Assembly (NCBI GenBank): GCA_013368445.1
Contig: JAACJO010000030.1
Span: 393,501 to 457,500 of the forward strand
Reading direction: 5' to 3'
Length of the DNA stretch: 64,000 bases
Source: Leucocoprinus leucothites
Taxonomy: Eukaryota; Basidiomycota; Agaricomycetes; Agaricales; Agaricaceae
In this document: positions 1-11,827 of the stretch, piece by piece
Layout: each line of letters begins with the position of its first letter
Numbering within the stretch: position 1 is the first letter of the stretch
The notes under the pieces: model-generated
The model's input: only the letters and a program-made list of their open reading frames with translations
The model's database searches: none
Told to the model about the DNA's origin: nothing
Program-made: the position numbers and the translations under genes

Positions 1-2
1 GG

Positions 3-260
3 ATGGACCACCCCGCTGGAACAATCGGTGTGTTCGTTGATGCTCAAACGGGTGTACCCACGAATGGGTTTTACCTCGTCCCTGGACTTGATCGTACTCG
101 TACGTCTCTTTTGTGGTTCTGTGGTTTTGAGGTTTTTATTGACGTGAGGTTATTGTTCTATTTAGTGCGCTTTGAGATGAACGAGGCCTTGTCTCGCGTG
201 AAGAACCCCAGTCCAGATGATTTCGTAGTTCGTTCACTATGGGATAACACTCACATTTGA
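3..260 (+). CDS. possible 3' end of a gene entering from the left edge
   Basis: An open frame of 85 codons begins at the window edge and stops at 260. It has no recognisable domain; the middle is hydrophobic and rich in Val/Leu/Phe. It might be the last exon of a gene lying to the left, or chance. Without upstream sequence the frame cannot be tested, so this is a weak call. Confidence 0.2.
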   Translation: MDHPAGTIGVFVDAQTGVPTNGFYLVPGLDRTRTSLLWFCGFEVFIDVRLLFYLVRFEMNEALSRVKNPSPDDFVVRSLWDNTHI

Positions 261-569
261 TACGCGCTATTTCGCGGACCGGACTTGTATTTTCGTAGGA
301 CTATGAATTTGATAGAAGCAGTTGTGTATGAAAATGCAGACACCATGCTCGTACACATGAAATCGTAACAAGAGTTCATCACTAAATACAGAACGAAAAG
401 AAGAAAAAAAAACTATCCCAGAAAACAAGTACATCAAATCAAAATACTTAAAATCTTAACCACGGTCCAAACACCCGCCCACCCACCAAATCTAAACTCT
501 CCAAGTATGTAAGTACAACAACCTCTACTCGACAAGTCCGAAAAACCCAAACGAAAAAGAAAAACATCA
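261..569. other. intergenic, no gene seen
   Basis: AT-rich stretch between the edge frame and the 3' end of the Mg2+ transporter gene, with short A-runs near 396-411. It probably holds the transporter's 3' untranslated region. No RNA gene or repeat was recognised. Confidence 0.5.
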
Positions 570-3500
570 TCATGAAACACCACCCTTCCCACTCGGAACC
601 AACCTAATCCCTCCCTCTGGCAAGCTCAACGGCAACTCATGCCCCAACTCATCCGTCCCCTCCGCACTAGGACTCGTCACATCCTCATCACTCATCGTAC
701 CCGCACCCCTCCTAAACAACGACACGCTCTCTTCTCTATCATCATCCCCATCCGGTCCTTTCGGGTACTTCCTCGCATGATTACTACTCTTCTTTGCGCC
801 TGCACCTTTCGATTGAGCACGTCCACGATCAGCCTCTCTAGCTCGTTCCCTCTGCCTCTCCACTTCCTCTTCATCCCACACTTCCTCGCTCCTCCCCTCT
901 GAATCCGTCACAGAAGGGAACGAAAGTAGCGTCGTCATCCCCGACGCTCTCAACCCCAGCTCTTCAGGTTTAGGCGAGGGCACAGTCGTAGTCGTGAGCG
1001 TATTCGTGTTATTAAACACATCCCTCGAATCTTTCCTCTTTGTCGGACTTGGTACCCCAGGTAAAGGTGGCGATCGGAATCGAGCGTACACAGTCGGTGG
1101 TGCACTCTGTATTTGCGATTCGGATTGAAGATGTGAAGGGATGAGCACGTCCTTCCCACTATTTTGTCCTGGAGTTGCTGGGAATAAGAGCGCAGACGTC
1201 GATCCTGTTGATTCAAAGCCGGAGACTCTAAAACTAGAATCATTATCACCCAACACTGCAAGATTCGTCGCAGGGGTATCTTCTTCAGGACTCTCAATCT
1301 CTAACAGCTTCCCTTCTCTCGGCGATGCAGATGCCGATTGTACCTGTCGTAATTTCTGCAGCTGTTGTAATTGCTGTTGTTGCCGTTGCTGCTGTTGCTG
1401 TTGCAATAGTATTGACTGGCTGTTCTGCAAGTTTGTCCCTCCCGTGGGACCAAGAGGAGATTTGGGTGGTGGAATGGGTGGATAGACGGTGGGTGTTGAT
1501 GTAGGCGTTTGTGATAGCGTAGGCGTAGGACCAGGACCAGGGCTTCCCACAGCCGCTCGATGTTCATGTATCGCTTTCGAATCACCCGTCCCAGGTCGAT
1601 TATACGAATGCACGACATCTTGACTATCAAATTTAATCGTCGGTCTCTTGTTCACCAGCTGTTGCTGCTGTTGAGAATGAATAGAAGCAGCGCGGATGGA
1701 GCCGCCATCTGCGTCATCCCGATGTGGCATTGGCGCATCATAAAGTTGATGTCTCTTCAGCCCTCCCACTCCAAACGAACCCTCATCATGCGGAATCCCA
1801 GATCCAGCAGTAAAAGGTGCCATAGCACCAGGCGGCAACCCCGATCCAAACCGACCACTACTCCTCTGACTCATCCTCCTAACACTCTTCGCTCTAATAA
1901 TACTCCCAAACGTACCGAAACTACCTCTTAGAGCATCCATACCAGGATCTTCAATCCCACTAAGATGTTTCTCATCGATACTCTCAGTTTGTGAACGGGC
2001 AGCTTGGAGGAGAATAGTGGAACGGCGATCGAGTTTGATGTTGGAGGAGAGTTGGACGGGGTCGATTTTGGACATTTGGAGGATGGTGATGCCGACGCAG
2101 ATGGTGAGGAAGGCGAGGACGAGGGTGAGGATTTGGGTTACAGAGGCGTGTAGGCCTTGGAAGAGGACCTAGCGAGTGGGTGTGAGCGTGAGGTGTGGGG
2201 GTTGGATGGGGAGGCTTACGACTGTGGTGACCATAGAGCAAAAGGTGACTGGAATGCAATAAGGAATTGTGGTATGATTGAAGGAGAGGATAGAGCTTAC
2301 AGATGACGTAGTATGTGGGCGTTACTAGGGTTCAGTTAATATCAGCCTGTTACGAGATTATTGTGATGTATCTTACCCATGGCTAGAATCACGAGTTAGA
2401 ACTGCTGATAGCAACGATGGGTGGCTATACATACCGGTATTAAACAATGCCAAAGCAACATTAAGATAGTAAACTTCGGTAACTGTACCACGAGGTGTGA
2501 GTTGCACAGTCCCAAGTGTGTGGATGGAGGATACGCACTCAGAGTAGCGATAACGAACGCTGCTAAGAAGTAGATGAACCAATACCTGAACTGAGCGCCA
2601 AGTCAGCAACGAGATCTTGTGTGGATAGCACAATCATATTTGGAAGTACCTGGTTATCACCCCTCGCGGTAGTAACTATCGCCGCGCCAAGACCAGTTGT
2701 CACACTAACGGATATACCGCCAATCATGCTACAGACGGCAATATACCATAACATGTTCTTCTTCCCATATCTAGTCGTATGCGTTAGCACCTCGCTGTCG
2801 ATGGAGACGGATGGATGGCACCTACTTGGGAGCAAAGTAGAATATTATAACCAGAGAGATGGCGAATAGAGTACCGGCATATGCCAAGAATCCAGGGGCA
2901 AGAAAAAGTTTCTGAAATTCCCGTATCTGGCCGATAGACTCTTCTTTCGGACCTACAGAAGGGGATGGATGGTGAGGTCGATGAAGAACGGATGGATGAG
3001 CCGGGACGACGGACCGTTGAGTGCAATTATAGTTGATCCAAGCTAAGGGGGCAGGGTAAGCAATGTGGTAGAGTAAGATAGGCAGGCAGTGCAACACATA
3101 CGATACAGAGTACGCAGCCCATCCAGCCGAAGACTGAGAGTTTCTCGTTGAGAAAGAGTGAAGAGAGGATAGCGCAAATGACGACGGATAGAGCTCCTAG
3201 TGGTGTCTGTGGCAGGGTTGTTAGTTAAGTTGTGAGGGATAGGATGGTAGACTTACTACAACGATGGCTTCTACAAATGCATAGGCTGATGTACAGGCGG
3301 TTAGATTAATGGATGTCGTGAAGACCAGGACATGAGAACCGACCAGCAAAGTTACATAGTTCTCCAATAATCATCACTGGGTATTAATTATCAGCCATCG
3401 AGGAGGGTCGCTCAGAATTGCCAGCAACTCACTGATCATTCCAAGCCACCATAGTGGCTGATGAACAAGTATCAGCAGACAATTTCAAATCGACACAACT

Positions 3501-3797
3501 GCCTCGCAGACTCACCGATTTGAGGTATGCAACACCTTCGCCTAGCTCCCCGCCGGCCTGCGAGCGGAGGAGACCTTTCTTTTTGAATACAAAGCTGGAG
3601 CCTATCAAAAGCCCGCTGACTATGGCGAGGATGATACCGACGACCTTTGAAACGCAAGGTAAAGTAAGTGAGTGGAGTGTCAGGTGAAGAGGCATAGGAC
3701 AGACCTTGAGGTTACTGCTGGCCTGGAGGGAGGAGGATACCGCAGAGGAAGAGGCAGCCGCCGCCGGAGACGTTGCAGACGGCGCTGCTGAGGACAT
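570..3797 (-). CDS. NIPA-type magnesium transporter, multi-exon
   Basis: Multi-spanning membrane protein of the NIPA (DUF803) family, which in eukaryotes carries Mg2+ across plasma or endosomal membranes. The start (ATG at 3795-3797) opens a 31-codon Ala/Ser-rich exon. The next exon gives the family N-terminus ([20 protein letters not shown], then KKKGLLR). Small exons follow with [56 protein letters not shown], then [12 protein letters not shown] and FNTAMVTPTYYV. All these joins use GT-AG introns of about 50-65 nt and keep frame. The last exon (from about 2170) finishes the membrane part and adds a cytosolic tail of about 480 residues that is disordered, with Gln runs and Ser/Pro-rich segments. 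This tail is far longer than in animal NIPAs but common in fungal members. Transport of Mg2+ specifically is inferred from the family. Confidence 0.9.
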
Positions 3798-5007
3798 TTG
3801 GAAGTGATAGTTGCGTGCAGAGCTCTCCTCTCCAGCCCACACCGGCACTCAGTCTCTGCGACAACCGGAACTTGCCTTTTTAGGCATGTTTTCGGCGGTC
3901 AGCGATTGCGGCCGCGGCGTGGCCATGCGGCTTCTAATTATTTTTCTCTTGTGTGTACTGGCTACACTTGATACTGCACGCGCGGCAACGAGGCTCTGCA
4001 TTGCGGAGTTAGGAGGCCTCTGTGGCCTTATTATGCCGTATAATAAGATTCAAGGCGATGCGGAAGAAGGTTGCATTTCTGTGGGCGAAAGCCGGCCTCC
4101 TGGCTTTTGTGTGCGTGGGAACTGATGTGATCTCTAAATTAGCAGCCCTGTTATGGACTAATTTAGCACAGGTGCTCTTTCTCTTCGACCATCGACTGTC
4201 CTCTGTCGCTCTTTCCAGCCATGTTTGCTCTATTCTGTCGACAAAATACTGGGATGCTATGCAATAGTACTCCCAGAGGACCCGCCTTCCATGTTTACAT
4301 CGGCTGACATCGCTTGACTATTAGGCGAGGATAGGAGTCCTGCCTCTAGCCGCGTTGCAACCTTGATCCTCTTCCACTCCCATCTTCGCCAGGACGCCTG
4401 CCAGTTCTTTCCTCTCAGAGACTCTGGGTCTCTCTCAGTCAATCGTACACTCAAAGCTTGGCTGGCAGCCCACCTTGGCTTGCTCAGGAGCTGATGATGG
4501 ATCACGATCAACGCTCGTCACAGCACCCCCCCATCCTAGAGTCTGCCCACAAATCCTTGAAATAATGCAATACTAGACGCATATGGTCTTGTCGAACATC
4601 CAACTGCGTCATGAGGGTTCTACTGATTCCCAGGCCGATACGACTCCAACCCCTCCAATGGGGCTTTTCTAGGCTTCTCCGGTCCTCAAATTCAAATCAT
4701 CTCCTTTGCCATCATCTCCTGCGTCATTGGAGTGAATTATTATTCCTATCCTTGTATCTTTGCTCACCTTACATCCTTACATCCAGGCCGCAGCAGAGGG
4801 TTCATCGACGCTGACGCCCAGTGCTACGATCACCATCTGACGCGCTCACTGTCACAGTCCACTGTCTACTGTCCAGAGATAGAAAAAACGTGACTTGTCC
4901 ATCACTCACGGGACCTGGACGCCTACTTCAAACTCCGTCCAGAAACGCGTTGAGGTGGGAGAATAAACAAGTCCACGTGATAGCCCAGCCTTATCACTCT
5001 AACCGCC
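3798..5007. other. divergent intergenic region, promoters of both flanking genes
   Basis: About 1.2 kb between two genes that start back to back (Mg2+ transporter leftwards, the disordered nuclear protein rightwards), so it must hold both promoters. Short frames exist but none is convincing. A CACGTG palindrome lies at about 4974-4979, roughly 30 bp upstream of the right-hand start; this E-box could be a bHLH site. No clear TATA box was found. Confidence 0.5.
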
Positions 5008-8000
5008 ATGTCGTCCTCCCTCCATCCTCTTGCTGAGCTCCCCCATCTCACAAGAGTCCAAAACGACATGGCCGATCTTACTCTTCCACCTTTGTCTACA
5101 TGGTCTCGCACATACCACCCCAGGAATCCTTACGTTGGTTCTTCCTCACCTCCCTCGTCTTCTCCCCCGCGCACTCCTGGCTATGGTACCAAGCAGGTCT
5201 CGTTGGCATATGACTATGCCCAGATTCGGTCTAGCCCTCAAATAGACCCCGGTGTTGTGAATTATACTTCAAGGGTACACGCCTATGAAGATTCACATCC
5301 CATGCTCTGGCATAACCGACTTGCCGCTGCTCACACGCATGTCAAATCCCCTCACCCGACGGCTTCCTCCTCGTACACGACCCCATCGATGTACATGTAC
5401 AGGTCGCGATACAGTACCGCCCCTTCTTCCGACTATTCCTCTGCTATTGGCGATACCGACGTCCGGTCGGATCTCCCCTCAGACAAAGAAGAACCAGAGG
5501 AAGAAGTGGATCCTAGTTCGGGCTTCTCGTTCAGTGAATTGGGAATCCACACACATACCATGTCTTTCCGAACTTCTGCCGAACGAGGACGATGGAGGAT
5601 CGACCCTATACCACCACCTAAACCGCAACACCAGCTACTTTCTTCAAGTCGGAAATCTGCCCCTGCCGCTAATACAGATGTGAATGCCAAGAATGCGAAT
5701 ATTTTGATAGCCTCTTCCACCCTCCGACCTATCTCGGAACCGGCGCCTCCAGTAGCAGGACCATCACCATCATCGCTATCTTCATCTACATCCATCATTC
5801 CCACCTGTCCCTCTAATACTGAGGCCGCAACCAATGTTGACATCAAACAGCACACATCCGTGCCCGAGGTAACATCCGCTCCATCGCCCTCCATGGCAGT
5901 CGCATCATTGCCATCATCGCCGCTCCCTTCCCTCCCAACCTCTCCAACGCTCGAACCAATAGAAGTCCCGCCCCTTACAAGCGACAGAGATAGTAGCATG
6001 GACGTCGATGAGCATTCGGAATCGGAACTATTAACGCCCTCGTCACCACTCCCACCTTCGTCGCCTCCGCCTCCGTTGCTGTTTAGTTCTTCGCCCGCGG
6101 TTTCACCTTTGCTGATGCCCGCCAGGGAGAATAATGTGTGTGACACGGGCGCTAGTGGAAGTGAAGCGGAGACGGAGAGTTCGCTCCGTGTTCAATCTCA
6201 ATCACTCCCATCAGCTTCCCCACCCCCGATTTCGTCTCCACTTGCTCTTCCACTTGCTCTTCCGGCAGAGGTTGATGCGCCATCTTCCCCACTGTCGCCT
6301 ATTTCTTCTGATTTTGGCGATTCATTCGATGATATTGACATGGAGGTGGACAGGGAAAGTGAGGAGGGTGGGGAAGTTGAGGAGGTTCCCACGCGTCAGA
6401 ATGGGTCCTGTGATGGTGATACGGCTCGTTCGGAAGATATCATCATTGGTCCCGCTGTCATCGTGGCACAAGACCAGGGCCCTGGCGAAGGATCACAACA
6501 TAAACAAGGTGCCCCCTCGGTCACAGTCTCGGTGAGTGAAACCCCACTTCCATTCCATCCTATTCTTGTAATCGTATCTGACGGCTGCTGGTTGTCAGGA
6601 TCTGGAATTGGACTCTACTCCCACACCGCGGACGCGTGATCGGGATCAACCTTTGCCCGCATGTGGTTCAGGCGCAGGGGCAAGTGGGAGGAGTAGTATT
6701 TTGAAACTGTTGATTCAAGAGACAGATGGGGATGTTCAGATGGTGGCCTCTTCAGCGTCTATATCCGGTATGTCCGGTGTGGATAGTGAGAGGCTATCGA
6801 CTTGTCCCCCGTCGATCAACTTGACCAAAGAAGACTATCTCCAGGTGGGATCGAGTTGTTCGAGAGATTCACCCACTTTGGACCTTGAATCCACTTCGTC
6901 CGCGCCCACACTTGTCTCAAATCGACAGGCCTCACCTCCATCTTCCTCCACCGCCTTACTCTATCCGGATACAATCACCATTGCTGTCGCCGCCACCGTC
7001 AGCTCCGAAGCTTCTACCAGTTCCACAAATTTGAAACGACCTATTTCGCCGCCACCAAACCCGACCTCGAATTTAGCTTCGAGTTCGATAAAGACGGGTT
7101 CTGATGCTAATGTTGGCACTGTTGATGATGCGGAAGGACCGGCGCGTAAACGATTAAGGATATCCGAGGAGGAGGATATTTCTGGATCTGTTGGTGATAA
7201 AGTTGATTCCACATCAACGACGGCAGAGGAAAAGCAGAACCAAGAACAGGAGGAGAAGGAAAATGTACCTGTGAGCGCTCCGAAGCGCAAAACCAAGGCT
7301 GGTGGTGTGAGGCGACGGAAAGTCCCGGCGATCACGAGTTCGGAGGTATCAAATTCTGCTCCAGATACTTCCGCGACTTCGGAAGTGAAGAAACCTGTGC
7401 AACAGAGGAAGAAACGAAAACCAAAATACGTTGTCATTGAAGAATCCTCCTCCTCATCTGACTCCGACTCCGACTCCGACGACTCCACATCTGATGCCTC
7501 TTCATCTTCACAACCACGCCGCAGAACAAAGAAAAATACAAAGTCCAAAGCTCAACAACGCCCACCAAAACCCCGCCTCGTCTTCCCCGATGACGGTATC
7601 CCCGAGACCAAAACGGTATCGCTCTGGTTGACGGTGAGATCTGTGGTATGATCATCGAAGGCATGGCCACTTCTCGCGCGTCCTCGTTGCCTATATCGCA
7701 GATCTGTAGAATCGTGTTGCAGAGTCGGCCGGCGATGCGGGAGGAGAAGAGTGAGAAAGAGTGGGGAGGGGTGTTTGAGAGGGTGTTGAAGAATGGATGT
7801 GACTCCTTTGGGAGTGGCGTGTTTGGAAAGGTGGATAGTAGCTATAAGGTGTGTATCGGCAGTTTGCGTTTTTTGGGGTGATGCTGACTTTTTTGTGCAG
7901 GATGATTCTAGTTCGTCGATCGAAGCAAGGTGGTTCTATGTACCAGAGAACGACTGTGATCAAGAGCGAGCGGCATTGATTAGGAGTATGATGCCGCGGC

Positions 8001-8092
8001 CTGGCAAACGGAGTGTGACGAAGAAGTACAAGCAGTACTACTACCAGCCGCTGGATAAAATTTCGCGGTGGGATCCGGAGGATGATTTATGA
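5008..8092 (+). CDS. large disordered nuclear protein with conserved winged-helix-like C-terminus
   Basis: The ATG at 5008 starts a protein that is mostly low complexity: Ser/Pro-rich for the first 500 residues, then acidic patches, Lys/Arg clusters (RKKRKPKY near 7405) and a Ser-Asp run near 7445-7490, all typical of nuclear/chromatin proteins. Introns: 6532-6598 (GTGAGT...CAG) and 7849-7900 (52 nt). The only ordered part is the C-terminal ~140 residues. It begins IALVDGEICGMIIEGMATSR with an SSLPISQICRIVLQSRPAMR stretch, and ends with RWFYVPENDCDQERAALI, MMPRPGKRSVTKKYKQYYY and KISRWDPEDDL. Its helical pattern suggests a winged helix of the GDS1 kind; this is an impression, not a proven match. 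The frame breaks just before this domain, at about 7597-7616 (see findings), so the joined protein is inferred. It could be a transcription regulator. Confidence 0.7.
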
Positions 8093-9042
8093 TTTTTATG
8101 ATTATGCCGACTCTTTGCGTTGTGTTTTCTATGAGTTATGGTGCGCCGATCGGTGGGGACGATTTTTTCCATTTTTCTGTGCTGTGTCCATGATTGCACG
8201 TTTGTTTTTCACTCTGGATTTTTATCATTATTCATCCCCTCTCCTCCCGTTTGTCTTTCTCCACTTGAATTGTATCGCATGCGTGCGTTTGAAAGAAGTT
8301 AAATATATACCAGTTGCATGAAATATCAACTTTGGAGCATCATATGTCAATTGACGAGTTGCTTGTATGAGCAACAGTAGTCGGTACTGGCCGCATTGAT
8401 GCATCGCCATGTTGAAGCGTCGTTCCAGATGCTCCACTGCTTGGCGGTATTCCTTGGGCTGTATCAGAGTTTCTGAAATTTGAAATTAAAACGCGTGTGT
8501 TTCGCACTGGGAGAAGGTTGGTCTTCTGTGAGAGGAAAGCGCAAGCCCGAGGACATGTGTTCTCTTCCCTCCCTGCACATATGATACGACCATGGACATT
8601 GGAGAGGAATGGAGTGGAATTAATTCCAGTTGACTACGCTACTAGTACACAGTCGACTCAGATGCTATCCACTTCGCCGACTCGGTACACAGCATATATC
8701 AATAAGGAAAAAGGGAAGGCTAAAGAGGTAAGTACGAACCCAACGGCCTGTTTATTTTTAGCAGTACCTCACATGATGATGTTGATTGTATACGCCTATG
8801 CTATTTTGTGAAATTTACACTTCTCACTCTCTTAGTCGACAATCAGACGATCGACAGAACCCTATCAATTCAATCGCCTCGGATTCTCGCTGATAATTGA
8901 CTCGCTAGCTCGGAATGCAATGATGATTATAATATATTCTGATCTCATTAGTACAAGGATAGATTGGACCTCTAGGACTTCGTGTATCGTACTGGGGGCC
9001 ATGTGGTAGAAGAAAAAGAAAAAGAGAAAAAGAAAAACTAGT
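8093..9042. other. intergenic, possible unassigned exon
   Basis: Holds the 3' region of the preceding gene. A 104-codon frame (8497-8811) contains a protein-like stretch around 8590-8730 followed by a good donor (GAGGTAAGTA), which might be an exon. No neighbouring exon could be joined to it, so no gene is called. Confidence 0.3.
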
Positions 9043-10020
9043 CTATGACCGTGCTTGCTCGCTGAGATTGCGCAAACTGGCAGCGATAATATGCATGGGC
9101 ATTCGCTCACGAGGTTCTGCCCAACATGACAGGAGGAGATTCCTCAGGTGTCCGTTGAGTCCTTGAGGTAGCATAGGTAAAGTGGTTTGCATCAGCACAA
9201 TGACTTGCGTGTCGGTCTGGATTTCTGCGTAGGGTACCCGTTGAGTCATGACCTGGACAAATGGTGTAAATTCAGGCAGCCCAATAGTTCGGGGTGAGAG
9301 ACGAGGGCCGACAAACCTGTAATATCAGCATCGCCATACTCCAGCAATCACACTCCGTGGTATGCTGTCCACCGTTCATGACCTTCTCTCGAGCCCTCCA
9401 GCGGACACTGGAATCCGCACTCCTGGTGGGAATAGCACGTCGTGAATGCCGATATCAGTGAGCAAAGCCCTTCCTGTACTATCCACAAGGACGTTGGACT
9501 GGTTCCGCAATGTTAGTGTTCGGGATAGGTAACGATAAGCGGAGAGACACTTACGCCCGTGATGTTAGTGTGCAAGATGGGAGGAGTTTGGCTGTGCATA
9601 TATGCGAGTGCATCAGCAACTTGGTACAGCTAGTCGGGGTCGGCCCATCATCACTCGATCAAACTGGGTCATTCCTCTATCAAGCAACGAAACTTACCAT
9701 CGCAAACTTTGAAACGTTATTAGTAGGCGAGCTGGCCAGGTATCCCATGATATCCCTCTCGACATACGCTGTAACCACGGAAGGGATTGGGGTCTCCCCA
9801 GATAAGCCTATGAACTTGTTGACATTTGGATGGTTCGCCCTCTTCCACTGCAACGCGGCATTTTCCAGCTATTCGACGTCAGATCAGACTTGGCATCATG
9901 GGAGAACGACTGGACTCGCCTGCCTCCTGATGTTAATATGGTCGGACTCGGAGTTTACACGTAGCCTGAAGCTTTTAACAACGCAGCGCCTCCCTGGCTG
10001 CAGGTAACCCAACAGTACGT
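9043..10020 (-). pseudogene. TKL-like protein kinase domain, probably catalytically dead, frame disrupted
   Basis: Exons on the minus strand read as a kinase domain. The N-lobe piece is WKRANHPNVNKFIGLSG (about 9835), then YVERDIMGYLASSP. An intron follows, then LYQVADALAYMHSQTPPILH and, in the catalytic loop, HTNITG-intron-SNVLVDSTGRALLTDIG. The C-lobe is DCWSMAMLILQ-intron-VMTQRVPYAEIQTDTQVIVL, GLNGHLRNLLLSCWAEPRER, stop at 9043. The family's HRDLKxxN or HGDIKxxN appears as HTNITGSN, so the catalytic Asp is Asn and the Lys is Thr; DFG is DIG. These replacements argue for a pseudokinase. Between the DIG segment and SVRWRAREK (about 9395-9440) the frame changes by one base without a usable intron. 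The glycine loop and start were not found; the gene may extend towards 11.8 kb. It could be a decaying gene or a functional pseudokinase with a sequence error. Confidence 0.6.
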
Positions 10021-11289
10021 TGGAGTGCGGGAGCTGAGCTATGGGCTGAAGTGGCTGATGGAGCCTCTGGGTAACTGAGGGAGGAAGATACTGTAATCTG
10101 GGCGGTCAAAAGACGGGGCAATATGTGAGTTGGAACAGTCCTACGATGCTGGATTGGGCCATTGGAATGAACGACGAGTGCCTTCTGAGATGGGTGACCA
10201 GAGAGACGAGAGGGGTAAATATACTCCAAAAAACAAACTCCGCTCGTGCACTGGAGATATGGCACGACATTTTGGATGTTGAAATCAGCGCACACTATGA
10301 GCATCTTAAGTAGCACAAGAACTGCCTTGTGCTCGCGGCCGGCCACCGTACCAGAGGTCTCTATATTCTGCTACGAATATGGAGATATAAAACATGAATA
10401 GTTCATCAGTGGTGAATACGAATTGCGCAGCCAGTCACCATGCAACAACAAGGCTAATGAAAAGGCAAAGGGCGATATGAAGGGGTAAGAGGCCATCAGC
10501 ATTTCATCTCGTTTCCGGAATTCAAAATTCACCTACCTCATAGCGTCTAACTGGGTGGAGAGAATAGTCCATGCCAAAGACGTGCCGGAAGACGATAGCG
10601 ACCGCTTTATAGAATCCTTGAAGTTGTATTTTAGGTCACACAACCTAAGTAACACCAAGATGCTCATAACTTGCCATTGCTTCTGGTTTGACCAGCTTTC
10701 GAGGGATGGCAGATTGATTGCACCATGGCAGTGTGCTTGCTGTTCTAATCTGTCACGAAAATGGCCGCATGTTGCAGATATATGGGCTCCAAATGCTCGT
10801 GCTTCCTTTAAAGAACGTGAAAGTATCCAGGAAAAAGAGCCACCGGACAGGCTACGCTTCATAGGTGAACGACAGATCCCCAGCGAGGTTTTCAAAAACA
10901 GTCACAAGTCATCCTAGCATCGCCCCGACATAGATAAATTTGATGTAAGGTGTTGCCACGAACTTTAAAATCGAACCGTACGTAGATGCTTCCTTTAACG
11001 CCAGAAACAACTACATCTCAGATAGCCGATCATGAGCGCATCGACATCGTTGGCCTCTTATATAATCCCGAACCAGGTCTTGTCACGTGCCTCGTAAGTG
11101 GCCTCGCAGGAACTTCTAGTCACAGCGTGTACAATTAACTCCTCATGCAGGTAGCAGGAAAGAGGCTAGGAAACAGCGCAAAATCATAGAAATTTAGTTG
11201 AATCGGATCCATATCGAGCAAAAGGGTGGACATCGACGTACTTGCCTCGAGGAGTCTTGACAACACTCTACACATCGCTCTTACAGGCT
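10021..11289. other. region without a convincing gene
   Basis: Overlapping frames on both strands at 10533-10917 (about 120 codons each) look equally plausible and neither matches a known family. The region could hold N-terminal exons of the kinase-like gene to its left, but no consistent exon chain was found. Confidence 0.3.
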
Positions 11290-11827
11290 TCCTGGCGCTC
11301 TTCGAATGCAAAAAGTTGCCCTGGGGTTATCCGTCGTGTTTCGTGATCCGGCTTCCCAGTGCTGCACATTCCATTCCGATATCGGAGGTAAGCTCTCCCG
11401 CAGTCGTCAGCTAGGATATTTAACTTCAACCACATCAGTTTCAGACATTCACGATCGAACTCGACGAGCTTACACGCTTCACGTAGTCGTCAATGGTGGG
11501 CGGAACTTGTCCATCATAAAGTCGAGCGCTAGGTCAATCTGATGACCAAAGATTAGGATCTACACTTACGTATTGAGCCGTGTTTATGCACGTTTTCTTG
11601 AAGGATAAGGGGTGAATACATCCCTGTCGTTGAGCCCACAAACCTTTGAGATCTATGATGTGAAGACGAGGCGCGACCCGTTTTGGCGTATTCCAACTGA
11701 TAAGTAAGGTTCTTACTTGAGGCGGCAGGGCAGCTTACCCTTGTATTATACGTCCGAACGTTTCGGCGAGGCCCGGGCATTTTAACAACGGTATAGCTGC
11801 CGTCCTCGACTTCCTCTTATTCAACAT
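11290..11827 (-). CDS. unrecognised gene fragment, 5' exons
   Basis: An ATG at 11825-11827 opens MLNKRKSRTAAIPLLKCPGL, then AETFGRIIQG. A GTAAG...TATCAG intron (about 11753 to 11712) joins in frame to WNTPKRVAPRLHIIDLKGLW and IHPLSFKKTCINTAQY. A second intron (GTAAGTG...CATCAG) joins to IDLALDFMMDKFRPPLTT. A later exon (LRYRNGMCSTGKPDHETRRI, then PGQLFAFEERQEA) may follow and ends at a GTAAGA donor. The in-frame joins favour a real gene. No family was recognised. It lies upstream of, and in the same direction as, the kinase-like exons, so the two could be one gene. Confidence 0.35.

Noticed and set aside
5433..6146. 237-codon frame antisense to the disordered nuclear protein
   Set aside because: Shadow of Ser/Pro-rich coding sequence on the other strand; no domain, and the plus-strand gene has in-frame introns and a conserved end.
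6961..7548. 195-codon antisense frame rich in Ser/Glu
   Set aside because: Complement of the same low-complexity gene.
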